Shown here piece after piece: positions 1-8,045 of a stretch of DNA of 64,000 nt. The position numbers and the translations under genes were made by a program. The notes below the pieces were generated by a model. That model was not told where the DNA came from. It saw nothing but the letters and a program-made list of their open reading frames with translations, and did not search any database. Position 1 is the stretch's first letter; the number at the start of each line of letters is the position of its first letter. This DNA comes from Pseudoalteromonas shioyasakiensis (GTDB taxonomy: Bacteria > Pseudomonadota > Gammaproteobacteria > Enterobacterales > Alteromonadaceae), in contig NZ_CP077770.1 in assembly GCF_019134595.1 (NCBI RefSeq), forward strand, positions 3,731,001 to 3,795,000. Direction: 5' to 3'.

Positions 1-200
1 TTAACGGTGAATTACAGCTAGAAACCGATGGCTTCCCGCGTGTATTCACGGTTCCTGGTGAAACAAATGAGTTTGCACTCGGTGTTAACTACTGGGATAC
101 ACCTTATAACGGTGCTATCGATGAACTGAAAATTTTCAACGGTGCAATTAGCGCTGAAGAAATAAAAGCACTCTTTGATGCAGCTGCTGCACAGGAGTAA
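1..200 (+). CDS. C-terminal end of a LamG/concanavalin-like domain protein (5' end outside window)
   Basis: The open frame runs from the window edge to TAA at 198-200, about 65 codons. It ends with a segment reading NYWDTPYNGAIDELKIFNGA followed by ISAEEIKALFD. That pattern (a short strand with Tyr/Gly, then IDELKIFN.AIS..EI..L) is the typical last strand and helix of LamG-like (Laminin_G_3) jelly-roll domains, which often bind carbohydrate and are appended to secreted glycoside hydrolases. The rest of the protein is not visible, so the enzyme or adhesin it belongs to is unknown. The nearby arabinan locus makes a polysaccharide-related role plausible, but that is inference. A terminator follows at 248-273. 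Confidence 0.75.
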   Translation, partial: NGELQLETDGFPRVFTVPGETNEFALGVNYWDTPYNGAIDELKIFNGAISAEEIKALFDAAAAQE

Positions 201-247
201 CAAAGTGAGGTGAGCTGCCTCACCTCAACTATTTGTTGTCTGGAAAG

Positions 248-273
248 GCCGGGTGAAAACCCGGCTTTTTTCT
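248..273 (+). terminator. Rho-independent terminator of the LamG-domain gene
   Basis: A GCCGGG stem, a short TGAAAA loop and a CCCGGC stem are followed by a T-rich run. It sits 48 bases after the LamG-domain stop codon on the same strand. It overlaps the longest possible frame of the next gene, which argues that the next gene starts further downstream. Confidence 0.85.
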
Positions 274-330
274 AAAGCTTTAGTACCCCTTGCCGATACA
301 TACATATCATCCACTTTCATCGCTCTCATT

Positions 331-750
331 ATGGCTATTAACTCATTAGCAAATGCGTTAACTATCTCAAACGCAGATACAGCAAGCAGTAATACCAGTT
401 CAAAAGTAGGCTACAAACTCAGCAGCCAAGAGATGAATAAACTCTCTGGTCGTGAGGTAGAGCCCACTAAAAAAGATGAAATAACCAGCGAACTCCCCGC
501 GCATATTCGCAAAATGGTTGAGCAACTAGAAAAGCTCAAAGAGCAACTCGAACTTGCCAAAGAGCAATTAGCTAAACTGCAAGCGCTCAAAAACCAAGAA
601 GATGAAGCTGTAAAAGTGCAAGTTGAAACGCAGACCAAGATGGTTATGGAAATCCAAACGCAAATAATGACTCTTAGCCAATCAATTAGCGACGCGCTTA
701 AAGAAGCAGGTATCAGCGATCCCGGTGTACTGATGAGTGTGTTGGTATAA
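331..750 (+). CDS. Small coiled-coil protein of unknown function
   Basis: A 139-residue protein if started at ATG 331. The frame is open from a GTG at 253, but that start lies inside the terminator hairpin, so 331 is preferred; no strong ribosome site precedes it. After a Ser/Thr/Asn-rich N-terminus comes a long heptad-like helix rich in Glu, Lys, Leu and Gln (about residues 55-125, containing LEKLKEQLELAKEQLAKLQ), then a short tail ending GISDPGVLMSVLV. It has no clear signal peptide or catalytic motif. It resembles FlxA-like coiled-coil proteins only in general composition. Function not recognised. It converges on the diguanylate cyclase gene with 4 bases between stops. Confidence 0.6.
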   Translation: MAINSLANALTISNADTASSNTSSKVGYKLSSQEMNKLSGREVEPTKKDEITSELPAHIRKMVEQLEKLKEQLELAKEQLAKLQALKNQEDEAVKVQVETQTKMVMEIQTQIMTLSQSISDALKEAGISDPGVLMSVLV

Positions 751-754
751 AACT

Positions 755-1705
755 TTAGGCTTTAGGCTTTAAACAGTATTGATTACGCCCGTTCTTTTTA
801 GCTTCGTACAGGTTTTCGTCAGCCTTTAAGAAAAGTGTCTTCCAATCTCTTGGAGATTCCGGAACAGTCACCCCACCAATTGAAATAGTTAAATAACCAC
901 TCGGTGAGTCTTCATGGGGTAAATGCTCTTCGTGCAATAGGTCTATTATTCGTTTTGCCACCAACTGACAACCATCATAGTTAGTGTGTGGAAGGACTAT
1001 GGCAAACTCCTCACCACCCCAACGTGAAATAAAGTCTGTGTCGCGTGCTAATGCTCTTTTGACTGTGTTAGTAACTGATACCAGTGCTGCATCACCTGCC
1101 AAATGGCCATAACGGTCGTTATATTTTTTAAAATAATCAATATCCAGTAATAACACAGAGACTTCGGGTGACTCATGCCTTGCACTCAGTTGATTCATCA
1201 CCACTTCTAAATAGCGTCGATTAAAAACTTTAGTGAGCGAGTCAATCATTGAGGCTTCTTTATGTTGCTCAAGCAAAGCACTGTATTTCAGCTCTTTTTC
1301 TACACGTTTTTGCAGTGTTACTGCACTGTAGGGTTTAGCAATAAAATCATTGCATCCCGCGTCCCAAAATTTATATTCAAAGCTTGTATAATTTTCGCCA
1401 GTTAACATGATTATGGGGGTATGCTCAAACGCAGGAACGCTGCGAATACTCTGACACAGTTCAATCCCATCCATACCTGGCAATCGGTAATCAAGTAAAA
1501 AAAGTGAGACTTTTAAATTAGTGAATTGCTCTAACAATTCCTCGGCAGTTGAGAAGCGCCTGAGATTATACTTAGGTGATAGCACTTTGTTGATAATAGT
1601 AAAATCAAGATCACTGTCTTCAACCAAAACAACATTGCTTTCAAGTGTTGCTTGACTCAGATCCTTTTCAGCTTTTTTTCGTAATAAATTGAGTGAACTA
1701 TCCAT
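755..1705 (-). CDS. Response regulator with GGDEF diguanylate cyclase domain (PleD-like)
   Basis: A 316-residue cytoplasmic protein that makes cyclic di-GMP from two GTP. An N-terminal receiver domain (about residues 24-140) carries acidic residues at VEDSD, the phospho-acceptor Asp72 in LLDYRLPGMDG and the conserved Lys in FIAKPYS. The GGDEF domain (about 155-312) has an intact GGEEF active site at 230-234 and an RxxD product-inhibition site (RDTD, 221-224) five residues before it, so it should be active and feedback-controlled. No histidine kinase gene is adjacent, so this is an orphan regulator. ATG start at 1705. Confidence 0.93.
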   Translation of the reverse strand: MDSSLNLLRKKAEKDLSQATLESNVVLVEDSDLDFTIINKVLSPKYNLRRFSTAEELLEQFTNLKVSLFLLDYRLPGMDGIELCQSIRSVPAFEHTPIIMLTGENYTSFEYKFWDAGCNDFIAKPYSAVTLQKRVEKELKYSALLEQHKEASMIDSLTKVFNRRYLEVVMNQLSARHESPEVSVLLLDIDYFKKYNDRYGHLAGDAALVSVTNTVKRALARDTDFISRWGGEEFAIVLPHTNYDGCQLVAKRIIDLLHEEHLPHEDSPSGYLTISIGGVTVPESPRDWKTLFLKADENLYEAKKNGRNQYCLKPKA

Positions 1706-2204
1706 ATAAAGTATACCCCTATTGGTTCACCGTTGAGGGTAGTTTGCATTATCGGGATTTTCAAGTGACGACAAATAGCAAGGCTTCCAACTTGTGACTA
1801 ATGACTTTTAGGTTTGGACGGTACTTTCTCCTTGCCAACTTTCTCCTCGCTAACCTCTCTCATAAAACCCCAAAAAGGGTCAAAAACCCAGTAACTATGC
1901 GGGCTCTGAATTATCGAGCACGCAAATACGAAACTTCCTTAGCAGCAAAAACAAGTGTTATTTATGGTCATTGTCGTTACATTTAGTAGCTATTAAAACG
2001 ACTTGTTTTGATCAATAAATCAACAACATAAAATTAACGACCTAATCTACATAGCCACTTTGCGAACTCAATTGCAAAGACCGCTCAAATAAAAAACAAC
2101 ACTTAAATCTCAATAAAACATCTTTACTAGCACTTTATCAGTATAGAAATTAACCAACTCATTCGTATTATGAATTCACCCTATGAACGAAGTGAGGGCG
2201 TCTT
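1706..2204. other. Intergenic region with no recognised gene
   Basis: About 500 AT-rich bases between the divergent cyclase and DUF4019 genes. A 61-codon frame at 1801-1986 has no ribosome site, no homology that I recognise and a composition unlike neighbouring genes, so I do not call it. Promoters for both flanking genes should lie here. I see no clear hairpin, repeat or operator. Confidence 0.5.
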
Positions 2205-2639
2205 ATGCGTCAAATTTTATTACTTTCTGTAAATGGATTTACGCTACAAAAACTGTTTTTACTGGCATCGTTATTAGTGTGCTTTTTTGCCTCTGCTGAA
2301 GAAACAAGCCCTATTTCAACAGCCAGAGCGTGGTTAACCTTGGTAGATTCTGGAGAATACCACGAGAGTTGGAAACAAGCCGATAAAGTCTTTCAAAACA
2401 CCACACCAAAAACTCGCTGGAAAACAGCCTTAGATCAAATACGCGTTCCTTTGGGCCGAGTTATGTCTCGCACTTATTTTGGCACAGCAGAATATAACTC
2501 ATTACCCGGCCTGCCAAATGGTGAGTATATAGTGGTCAAGTTTCAAACCGAGTTTATGAATAAAGAGGCTGTAGTTGAAACGCTCAGCCTTAGCAAAGCC
2601 GCCGATGGCTGGCATCCATTAGGCTATCTGATCGATTAA
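2205..2639 (+). CDS. DUF4019 domain secreted protein (first of a tandem pair)
   Basis: A 144-residue protein with an N-terminal hydrophobic export signal (about residues 12-30, ending FFASAEE) and one DUF4019 domain. Family hallmarks are AWLTLVDSGEYHESW near the N-terminus, the central VPLGRVMSR and the C-terminal LPNGEYIVVKFQTEF with the MNKEAVVETLSL segment. The family is small, periplasmic or secreted, and has no known reaction; its fold is thought to resemble that of NTF2-like domains. The gene has GAGGG upstream of its ATG. The next gene encodes a close paralogue, so this is a tandem duplication. Confidence 0.85.
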   Translation: MRQILLLSVNGFTLQKLFLLASLLVCFFASAEETSPISTARAWLTLVDSGEYHESWKQADKVFQNTTPKTRWKTALDQIRVPLGRVMSRTYFGTAEYNSLPGLPNGEYIVVKFQTEFMNKEAVVETLSLSKAADGWHPLGYLID

Positions 2640-2812
2640 TTTAGAGCAGCGCAAAGCACCTTGAGCTATGTGCTGTAAGATTTATCGGCAGTCAAAATGC
2701 TTATCTGCGGGAAAATAAACCGCACAATTGATGAATAGTATTTATTGTTCGTCGCCGTAATATAAAAACACTTCAAGACGAATTCAATAAACAACAAGTA
2801 AATGGAATTGCT

Positions 2813-3208
2813 ATGAAAAAAACGCTCTTACTAATCATTTTTTTAAGCTGCTTTTGTGCAAATGCTGAGGAGCTCGAAGTTATTCATCGCGCTAAAAGCT
2901 GGCTTACGTTAATCGACAACGGTCAGTATCAGCAAAGTTGGCAGCAAGCAGACTCATTATTTAAACAAACAATGCCACAAAGCAACTGGAGCAAAGCGTT
3001 AAAACAAGTTCGAGTACCACTTGGCAAGGTAATTTTGCGTGAAAATTTAAGCCTGATGAATTATGACTCTTTACCCGCTCTGCCTGATGGCGAATATGTG
3101 ATCATTCAGTTTCAAAGCCAGTTTATGAATAAAGAGCAGGCCATTGAAACAATTAGCCTCAGCAAAAGTAGTGGCCAGTGGCAACCTATCGGTTATTTTA
3201 TTAATTAG
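2813..3208 (+). CDS. DUF4019 domain secreted protein (second of a tandem pair)
   Basis: A 131-residue paralogue of the preceding protein. It has a short signal peptide (MKKTLLLIIFLSCFCANAEE) and shares the blocks SWLTLIDNGQYQQSW, VRVPLGKVILR and LPDGEYVIIQFQSQFMNKEQ, ending GYFIN. Its signal peptide is more canonical than that of its neighbour. The 173-base gap between the two contains no obvious terminator, so they may be co-transcribed. The function of DUF4019 is unknown. A noncoding repeat array begins 18 bases after its stop. Confidence 0.87.
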   Translation: MKKTLLLIIFLSCFCANAEELEVIHRAKSWLTLIDNGQYQQSWQQADSLFKQTMPQSNWSKALKQVRVPLGKVILRENLSLMNYDSLPALPDGEYVIIQFQSQFMNKEQAIETISLSKSSGQWQPIGYFIN

Positions 3209-3225
3209 GAGATTGCAGAGGTTGA

Positions 3226-4018
3226 GATGGATTATGTTGGGTTTCGCTTCGCTCAAACCAACCTACCCGAAGAATGAGCAGGGCAAGCAATGTGGTAGGC
3301 GTCACGCTTGCTTGGCGCGTCATGAAATCAACACCCTTCGAGCAGACAAACATATCACCAACATACCCCACCGCTCGGCTAAAAACTGACAGCTGAAGGC
3401 TGAAGGCTGACAGCTCCTAAACAACGCGCGAAATAAATTTCACGCCTACAACAACACCTGGGGTTTTATTTGTAATGTAAAGGCATGAGAAGGTTTTGAT
3501 GGATTATGTTGGGTTTCGCTTCGCTCAAACCAACCTACCCGAAGAATGAACAGGCAAGTAATGTGGTAGGCGTCACGCTTGCTTGGCGCGTCATGAAATC
3601 AGCACTCTAAGAGCAGACAAACATATCACCAACATACCCCACCGCTCGGCTAAAAACTGACAGCTCCTAAACAACGCGCGAAATAAATTTCACGCCTACA
3701 ACAAAACGTGGGGTTTTATATGCAATGTAGAGGCATGAGAAGGTTTAGATGGATTATGTTGGGTTTCGCTTCGCTCAAACCAACCTACCCGAAGAATGAG
3801 TAGGGCAAGTAATGTGGTAGGCGTCACGCTTGCTTGGCGCGTCATGAAATCAACACCCTACGAGCCGACAAACATACCACCAACCTACCGCAGGGCAAGT
3901 GATGTGGTAGGCGTCATGCTTGCTTGGCGCGTCATGAAATCAACACCCTTCGAGCAGACAAACATATCACCAACATACCCCACCGCTCGGCTAAAAACTG
4001 ACAGCTGAAGGCTGACAG
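3226..4018 (+). repeat. Degenerate tandem array of a 250-272 bp noncoding repeat
   Basis: Units begin with GATGGATTATGTTGGGTTTC at 3226, 3498 and 3748. A fourth, partial copy at about 3885-4018 starts inside the unit. Each unit contains GGTTTCGCTTCGCTCAAACC followed by a CAACCTACC arm, then GTAGGCGTCACGCTTGCTTG and a tail ending in repeated CTGACAGCT words. Unit spacing is 272 then 250 bases. Short frames through the units have no gene-like start or codon use. A related copy in opposite orientation lies at 60276-60306, so this is a dispersed family. No transposase is associated here. Confidence 0.85.
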
Positions 4019-4022
4019 CTAT

Positions 4023-4053
4023 AAAAAAAGCCACTCATAAATGAAGTGGCTTT
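4023..4053 (-). terminator. Terminator of the arabinan operon
   Basis: Read on the minus strand, AAGCCACT and AGTGGCTT arms enclose a short loop and are followed by a run of seven T. It lies 27 bases after the GH43 stop codon and ends the minus-strand arabinose genes. Confidence 0.85.
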
Positions 4054-4079
4054 GGTTGAGTCGATTTTTTACTTATAAC

Positions 4080-6029
4080 TTAATTTGGTTCACGCAGATG
4101 GAACACTTGGCACTTGTTACCTAAATCAGGTTGTTGTGCGAAGTTAGTGTTTTCAGCTAAACCACAGTCACTTAAACCAAGCGCTTGTTTTGTGTAGCGG
4201 TTGATCAGCATCACACCACCACCTTCTACTGGAGCAATGCGCCACTGTGCTGTTTTCGCTGCACAAGAAGCCATTTCTACGTTGGCACCTGGTACTAAGG
4301 CGTTATCAGCTACCGCAGCACAGAACTCGCTGTCAGCGCTTTGCTTAAGGCTTACATAGCCAGTATCTGTTGGTGCGAAGAACCATTGTTGTGCATCTTT
4401 ATGCGTGTAAGCTTGTTGCTCAACATTGGTACCCGCTTTAACCGAATCTGCCACGCTAAGTGCTTTACCACTTTGTTGGCTTAATACTACAACACTACCC
4501 ATAGGGCGTAATTGCCAGTCGCCACATGCTGTTGCGTCGCTTTGCTGTAGAACCGCTTGGTTTTGTGCAGCAGAACAGCCTGCAACCGCTAAAGGCTTGC
4601 CTGTGTAACGGTTTGTGATAGATACATTACCATCTGTGCTTGGTGCTACTTTCCATTGCTGGCAGAAGTTATTACGCCATGCTGCAGATTGTACTTTAGC
4701 GTTATCTGCGTCATTACAGCTTTCAAGCTCTAAGAACTTGCTGTCTTCACGGTTAGCTAAACGAACAAAACCATCTGTTGTCGCATCAATAACCCATTGA
4801 CCATTGGTGCTTGCACACTGACGCTGTACAGCACGTGCATCTTGTGGATCAGCTGCAATGTCTAAACATAAGCCACTTGTTGCATTCACTAATTGGTAGC
4901 GCTGACCTTGTACTCGCGTTACTAGTGGACCGTATTCACCTGATGGCGGTGCTACTTCAACGCCTGGTGTTAATGGTTTACCAAAGCTTGGCGTGCCATC
5001 GTCGTTCCAAGTAAATTTTTGCGCACGTAATGAACGAGTCGCACTACAACCGTGCTCTACCGAATCATTACCGTGATAAACTAACCAGTCTTCTGTACCG
5101 TCTGGCGATGTGAAAAAGCCGTTGTGACCTGGGCCAAACACTTCTTCTGTACGCTCAAATACTGGCTTGTCGTATTTTTTCCAGCTGCTCGCTTTAAGCG
5201 GATCGTCACCAACAAGCTCAAGCATACCTAGTTTGTAATCAGGAGTATTACAGAAGCTTGCTGAGTACGTCATAAACGTACGACCATTGTGCTGTAAAAT
5301 TTCAGCACCTTCAGTTACTTTACGACCACTGATTTCCCAATCTAGCTCAGGACGCGTGATCACCGTATGCGGTGAGTTCTCTTTCAGTGTCCACGGATCT
5401 TCCATTTCAGCGATAATGTTTAATTGCTGATCGCCTTGCCATTGTGAGTAGATCACATATAGCTTGTCTTTGTATGTTAAGTAGTTACCGTCGATGTTCC
5501 ATACGTTAGGCATTAATGCGCCCTTGTATTCGTATGGACCCATAGGATCATCACCGGCACTTTCTAATACATTTAAGTGTTGGTTATCTAAAGTGCCATC
5601 AGTACCGGCTGTGTACATCATGTACCAACGGTAGCCGTTTGGTCCTTTTAGGCGGTGGAACTCAAACGCCCAAAAATTACAACAGCGCTCAGGGTTTGAA
5701 TCAGACCAAACATTGACTGGTGTTGCATCAGCAAGGCCAGCTAGTGTTGGTGATTTACGCATCACTAACTCAGATGTCCATGTTGTTGTGGTTAGGTAAT
5801 AGTTACCATCCCAGTACTCAAGCCATGGATCGGCGCCATTAGGAAAAAGTGGGTTGGTAAAAATACCATTATCTTGGATTGGCGCTTTTTCTGTGGCTGC
5901 CACGTCAGTTTTCTTAGCTGTGTTGTCTTCAGCTGTAGTCTGACAACCAGTCAGAGCGCCAAACGACAAGGCAAATACGCTGGCTAAGCCAGCCTTTTGC
6001 ATTGCGCTTTTAAGCTTTGTTGTTTTCAC
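4080..6029 (-). CDS. GH43-family arabinan-degrading lipoprotein with C-terminal ricin-type domains
   Basis: A 649-residue protein starting at GTG 6029, with AAAGGA nine bases upstream. A lipobox LTGC at residues 26-29 suggests outer-membrane lipidation. The five-bladed GH43 domain (about 55-340) has the expected triad: base Asp67 in NGADPW, a second Asp in NIDGNYLTY and the acid Glu in TEGAEIL. Family members remove or cut alpha-L-arabinofuranosyl units. About 365-649 forms two beta-trefoil (ricin/CBM13-like) modules with QxW-type repeats such as GQWVID, QQWKV and QQWFFA, which bind sugars. It is 12 bases after galM and last in the operon. Arabinosidase versus arabinanase activity cannot be told from sequence alone. 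Confidence 0.88.
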   Translation of the reverse strand: MKTTKLKSAMQKAGLASVFALSFGALTGCQTTAEDNTAKKTDVAATEKAPIQDNGIFTNPLFPNGADPWLEYWDGNYYLTTTTWTSELVMRKSPTLAGLADATPVNVWSDSNPERCCNFWAFEFHRLKGPNGYRWYMMYTAGTDGTLDNQHLNVLESAGDDPMGPYEYKGALMPNVWNIDGNYLTYKDKLYVIYSQWQGDQQLNIIAEMEDPWTLKENSPHTVITRPELDWEISGRKVTEGAEILQHNGRTFMTYSASFCNTPDYKLGMLELVGDDPLKASSWKKYDKPVFERTEEVFGPGHNGFFTSPDGTEDWLVYHGNDSVEHGCSATRSLRAQKFTWNDDGTPSFGKPLTPGVEVAPPSGEYGPLVTRVQGQRYQLVNATSGLCLDIAADPQDARAVQRQCASTNGQWVIDATTDGFVRLANREDSKFLELESCNDADNAKVQSAAWRNNFCQQWKVAPSTDGNVSITNRYTGKPLAVAGCSAAQNQAVLQQSDATACGDWQLRPMGSVVVLSQQSGKALSVADSVKAGTNVEQQAYTHKDAQQWFFAPTDTGYVSLKQSADSEFCAAVADNALVPGANVEMASCAAKTAQWRIAPVEGGGVMLINRYTKQALGLSDCGLAENTNFAQQPDLGNKCQVFHLREPN

Positions 6030-6041
6030 GATTGTGTTCCT

Positions 6042-7253
6042 TTATTTTGTACCAAATTCGTACACGATGCGTGTTGAATACACGTCACCCGGTAATAATG
6101 TTGTGCTTGGGAACGTTGGCTGATTTGGTGCATCAGGGAAATGCTGTGGCTCTAAACAAAAACCACTTCTGAAATTATGCACTAAGCCAGACGCTTGCAC
6201 AGTACTACCGTCTAAGAAGTTACCTGAATAAAACTGTACTGCAGGCTCTTCTGTGTAAACTGTTAACGTACGGCCAGAGTTTGCTTCGTAAACCGTAGCA
6301 GCTTCAATAAGTTCATTACTTGGCGTGTCTTTAAGCACAAAGTTATGGTCATAACCTTTACCAAGTTTCAGTTGTTCGTTGCTAGCTTTGATATCTTGAC
6401 CAATTGCTTTAGCAGTACGGAAGTCAAACGGTGTGCCTGCAACATCCATCAACTCACCAGTTGGGATCAAGCCGCCATCCACAGGGGTAATTGCTTTTGA
6501 GTTAATTTGCATTTGGTGATCAAGAATGTCGCCTTTACCCGCTAGGTTGAAGTAGCTGTGTTGCGTCATATTGATGATGGTAGGCTTGCTTGTCGTAGCA
6601 ATAAACTGCATATCTAACGTGTTGTTGTTCGTTAGCGTGTAAGTCACTTCTGTCGTTACTTCACCTGGGTAACCTTGGTCACCATCAGGGCTCACTAAAC
6701 TTAGGGTAACACCAGCACTGTTTTGCGTCGTGAACGGTGTCATGTTCCACACTTTTTTATCGAAACCTTGCACACCACCATGTAAGTGGTTGTCACCATC
6801 GTTAGTTGCTAATTGGTATTCAGTGCCATTTAAGGTGAATTTACCGTTAGCGATACGGTTACCAAAACGACCGATGATTGCACCGTAGTAAGTTGTCGCT
6901 TTTGTGTATGCTTCTAGGTTATCTAAACCCAGTACAATATTACCCATTTCGCCTTTTGCATCTGGTGTTTCAATACGCGTGATAATGCCGCCGTAGTTGA
7001 TTACATCAACGCTAATACCATTGCTATTAGTCAGCGTTACTTGATTAACCGGCGTTTGATCAGCCAGAACGCCATAGGCCGTCATTGATGCTGAAGGGGA
7101 AGTAGTCATATTGTCTCCTTGATGAGCACAAGCTGGTGTAAGGGCAATCCCACATGTCACCAACAATGCATAAAGCCCGCGCGACTTTTTCGTGTTCGAA
7201 CTGGCTGTTTGATGAGTTGTTTTTAAACCTTGGAAAACACATTGCAATGACAT
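6042..7253 (-). CDS. galM: Aldose 1-epimerase (mutarotase), possibly exported
   Basis: Catalyses interconversion of alpha and beta sugar anomers, here probably L-arabinose released from arabinan. The domain (about residue 58 on) contains NRIANGKF, the His in GDNHLHGG, the second His in QHSYFNLAG and the catalytic Glu in CLEPQHFPD. The long form (403 aa, ATG 7253) has a Lys/Arg-flanked hydrophobic segment ending ALTPACAH that looks like a signal peptide or weak lipobox. An internal ATG at 7109 has a much stronger ribosome site (AAGGAG, 5-base spacing) and would give a 355-residue cytoplasmic protein. Either or both starts may be used. It is followed by the GH43 gene. Confidence 0.93.
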   Translation of the reverse strand: MSLQCVFQGLKTTHQTASSNTKKSRGLYALLVTCGIALTPACAHQGDNMTTSPSASMTAYGVLADQTPVNQVTLTNSNGISVDVINYGGIITRIETPDAKGEMGNIVLGLDNLEAYTKATTYYGAIIGRFGNRIANGKFTLNGTEYQLATNDGDNHLHGGVQGFDKKVWNMTPFTTQNSAGVTLSLVSPDGDQGYPGEVTTEVTYTLTNNNTLDMQFIATTSKPTIINMTQHSYFNLAGKGDILDHQMQINSKAITPVDGGLIPTGELMDVAGTPFDFRTAKAIGQDIKASNEQLKLGKGYDHNFVLKDTPSNELIEAATVYEANSGRTLTVYTEEPAVQFYSGNFLDGSTVQASGLVHNFRSGFCLEPQHFPDAPNQPTFPSTTLLPGDVYSTRIVYEFGTK

Positions 7254-7272
7254 ATGAATAACCTTTTTGTAA

Positions 7273-7297
7273 TTGTATTTATAGTTTTATAATACAA
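7273..7297. promoter_or_regulatory. Candidate operator upstream of galM (TTGTAT...ATACAA)
   Basis: An imperfect inverted repeat, TTGTATTTATA on one arm and TATAATACAA on the other, sits 20-44 bases upstream of the long galM start. A similar word pair occurs upstream of araB (11962-11986) and a single half-site upstream of the transaldolase start (12120-12131). Shared palindromes across arabinose genes suggest one pathway regulator, but no regulator gene is in the window. The AT-rich composition weakens the case. Confidence 0.4.
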
Positions 7298-7324
7298 ATA
7301 AGGGTGTCATTGCAACTTTAATCG

Positions 7325-7909
7325 CTAAAGTTGAATTTTTCCGTCTTTCACCATGATGCAATCCATTCCCGCACTTTTGGCAGCTTGATAACCAATTTGC
7401 GTGTCTTCAAACACCACACATTGGCTTGGCTCAACACCTAATTGCTCTGCTACTTTTAAGAATGTTTCTGGGTTTGGCTTGCCTCTACTTACATCACTGG
7501 CAGTCACTAACGCACCTATTTTATTTATTAAATTGGTATCAGTTAGATGATCAATTGCATGTTCGCGGTCAGCGCCTGTGCCTACCCCCATTGGTAATAC
7601 ACCATGGTACTTTTCAAGTACTGCGACGGTTTCGTCAATTACCAGCGGTTGGTGCTGTAAATCAACCCAAAACTGGTGTTTATCTTTTGCCACAACCAGA
7701 GGGTCATGTTCTAAACCAAATTTTTCGTTAAGCATTTCAATTGTTTTAACGGTCGGAATGCCACCTAAGCTGTACATGTAGTCGTAATCGAATGGGTAGC
7801 CATAGGCTTCGCAAGCTTTTTGCCATGCCTGTAAGTGACTGCCCATTGAGTCAATTAAGGTGCCATCCATATCAAAAATAATGCCTTGGTAGGCGCTTAA
7901 ATCGATCAT
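7325..7909 (-). CDS. HAD-superfamily sugar phosphatase (YqaB/beta-phosphoglucomutase-like)
   Basis: A 194-residue cytoplasmic hydrolase started at ATG 7909, which has TAGGAG five bases upstream; the frame is open to a GTG at 7936. Motif I is IFDMDGTLIDS with the nucleophile and acid Asp pair, motif II lies in the GVGTGAD region, the motif III Lys is in RGKPNPETF and motif IV is VVFEDTQIG. The alpha-helical cap and overall length match E. coli YqaB, a sugar-phosphate phosphatase. Located between araA and galM, it probably removes phosphate from an off-pathway pentose or hexose phosphate. The exact substrate is not known from sequence. Confidence 0.85.
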   Translation of the reverse strand: MIDLSAYQGIIFDMDGTLIDSMGSHLQAWQKACEAYGYPFDYDYMYSLGGIPTVKTIEMLNEKFGLEHDPLVVAKDKHQFWVDLQHQPLVIDETVAVLEKYHGVLPMGVGTGADREHAIDHLTDTNLINKIGALVTASDVSRGKPNPETFLKVAEQLGVEPSQCVVFEDTQIGYQAAKSAGMDCIMVKDGKIQL

Positions 7910-8045
7910 ATCTACTCCTAAAATGTTTCGCTTCACAATAGCATAAGCCAGCGAAGAGCGAGGCTCATCACTGGCTTAATCGACAACAAAATTTGGGGTG
8001 AACGTGCTCACACACAGCACGTTCTAGTACATAAAGTACTAATTC

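Noticed and set aside
1801..1986. 61-codon frame between the diguanylate cyclase and DUF4019 genes
   Set aside because: No ribosome site, basic and low-complexity composition unlike neighbouring genes, no recognised family.
3144..4008. Short plus-strand frames in the repeat region
   Set aside because: They run through degenerate repeats, have unrelated start contexts and no gene-like codon use.
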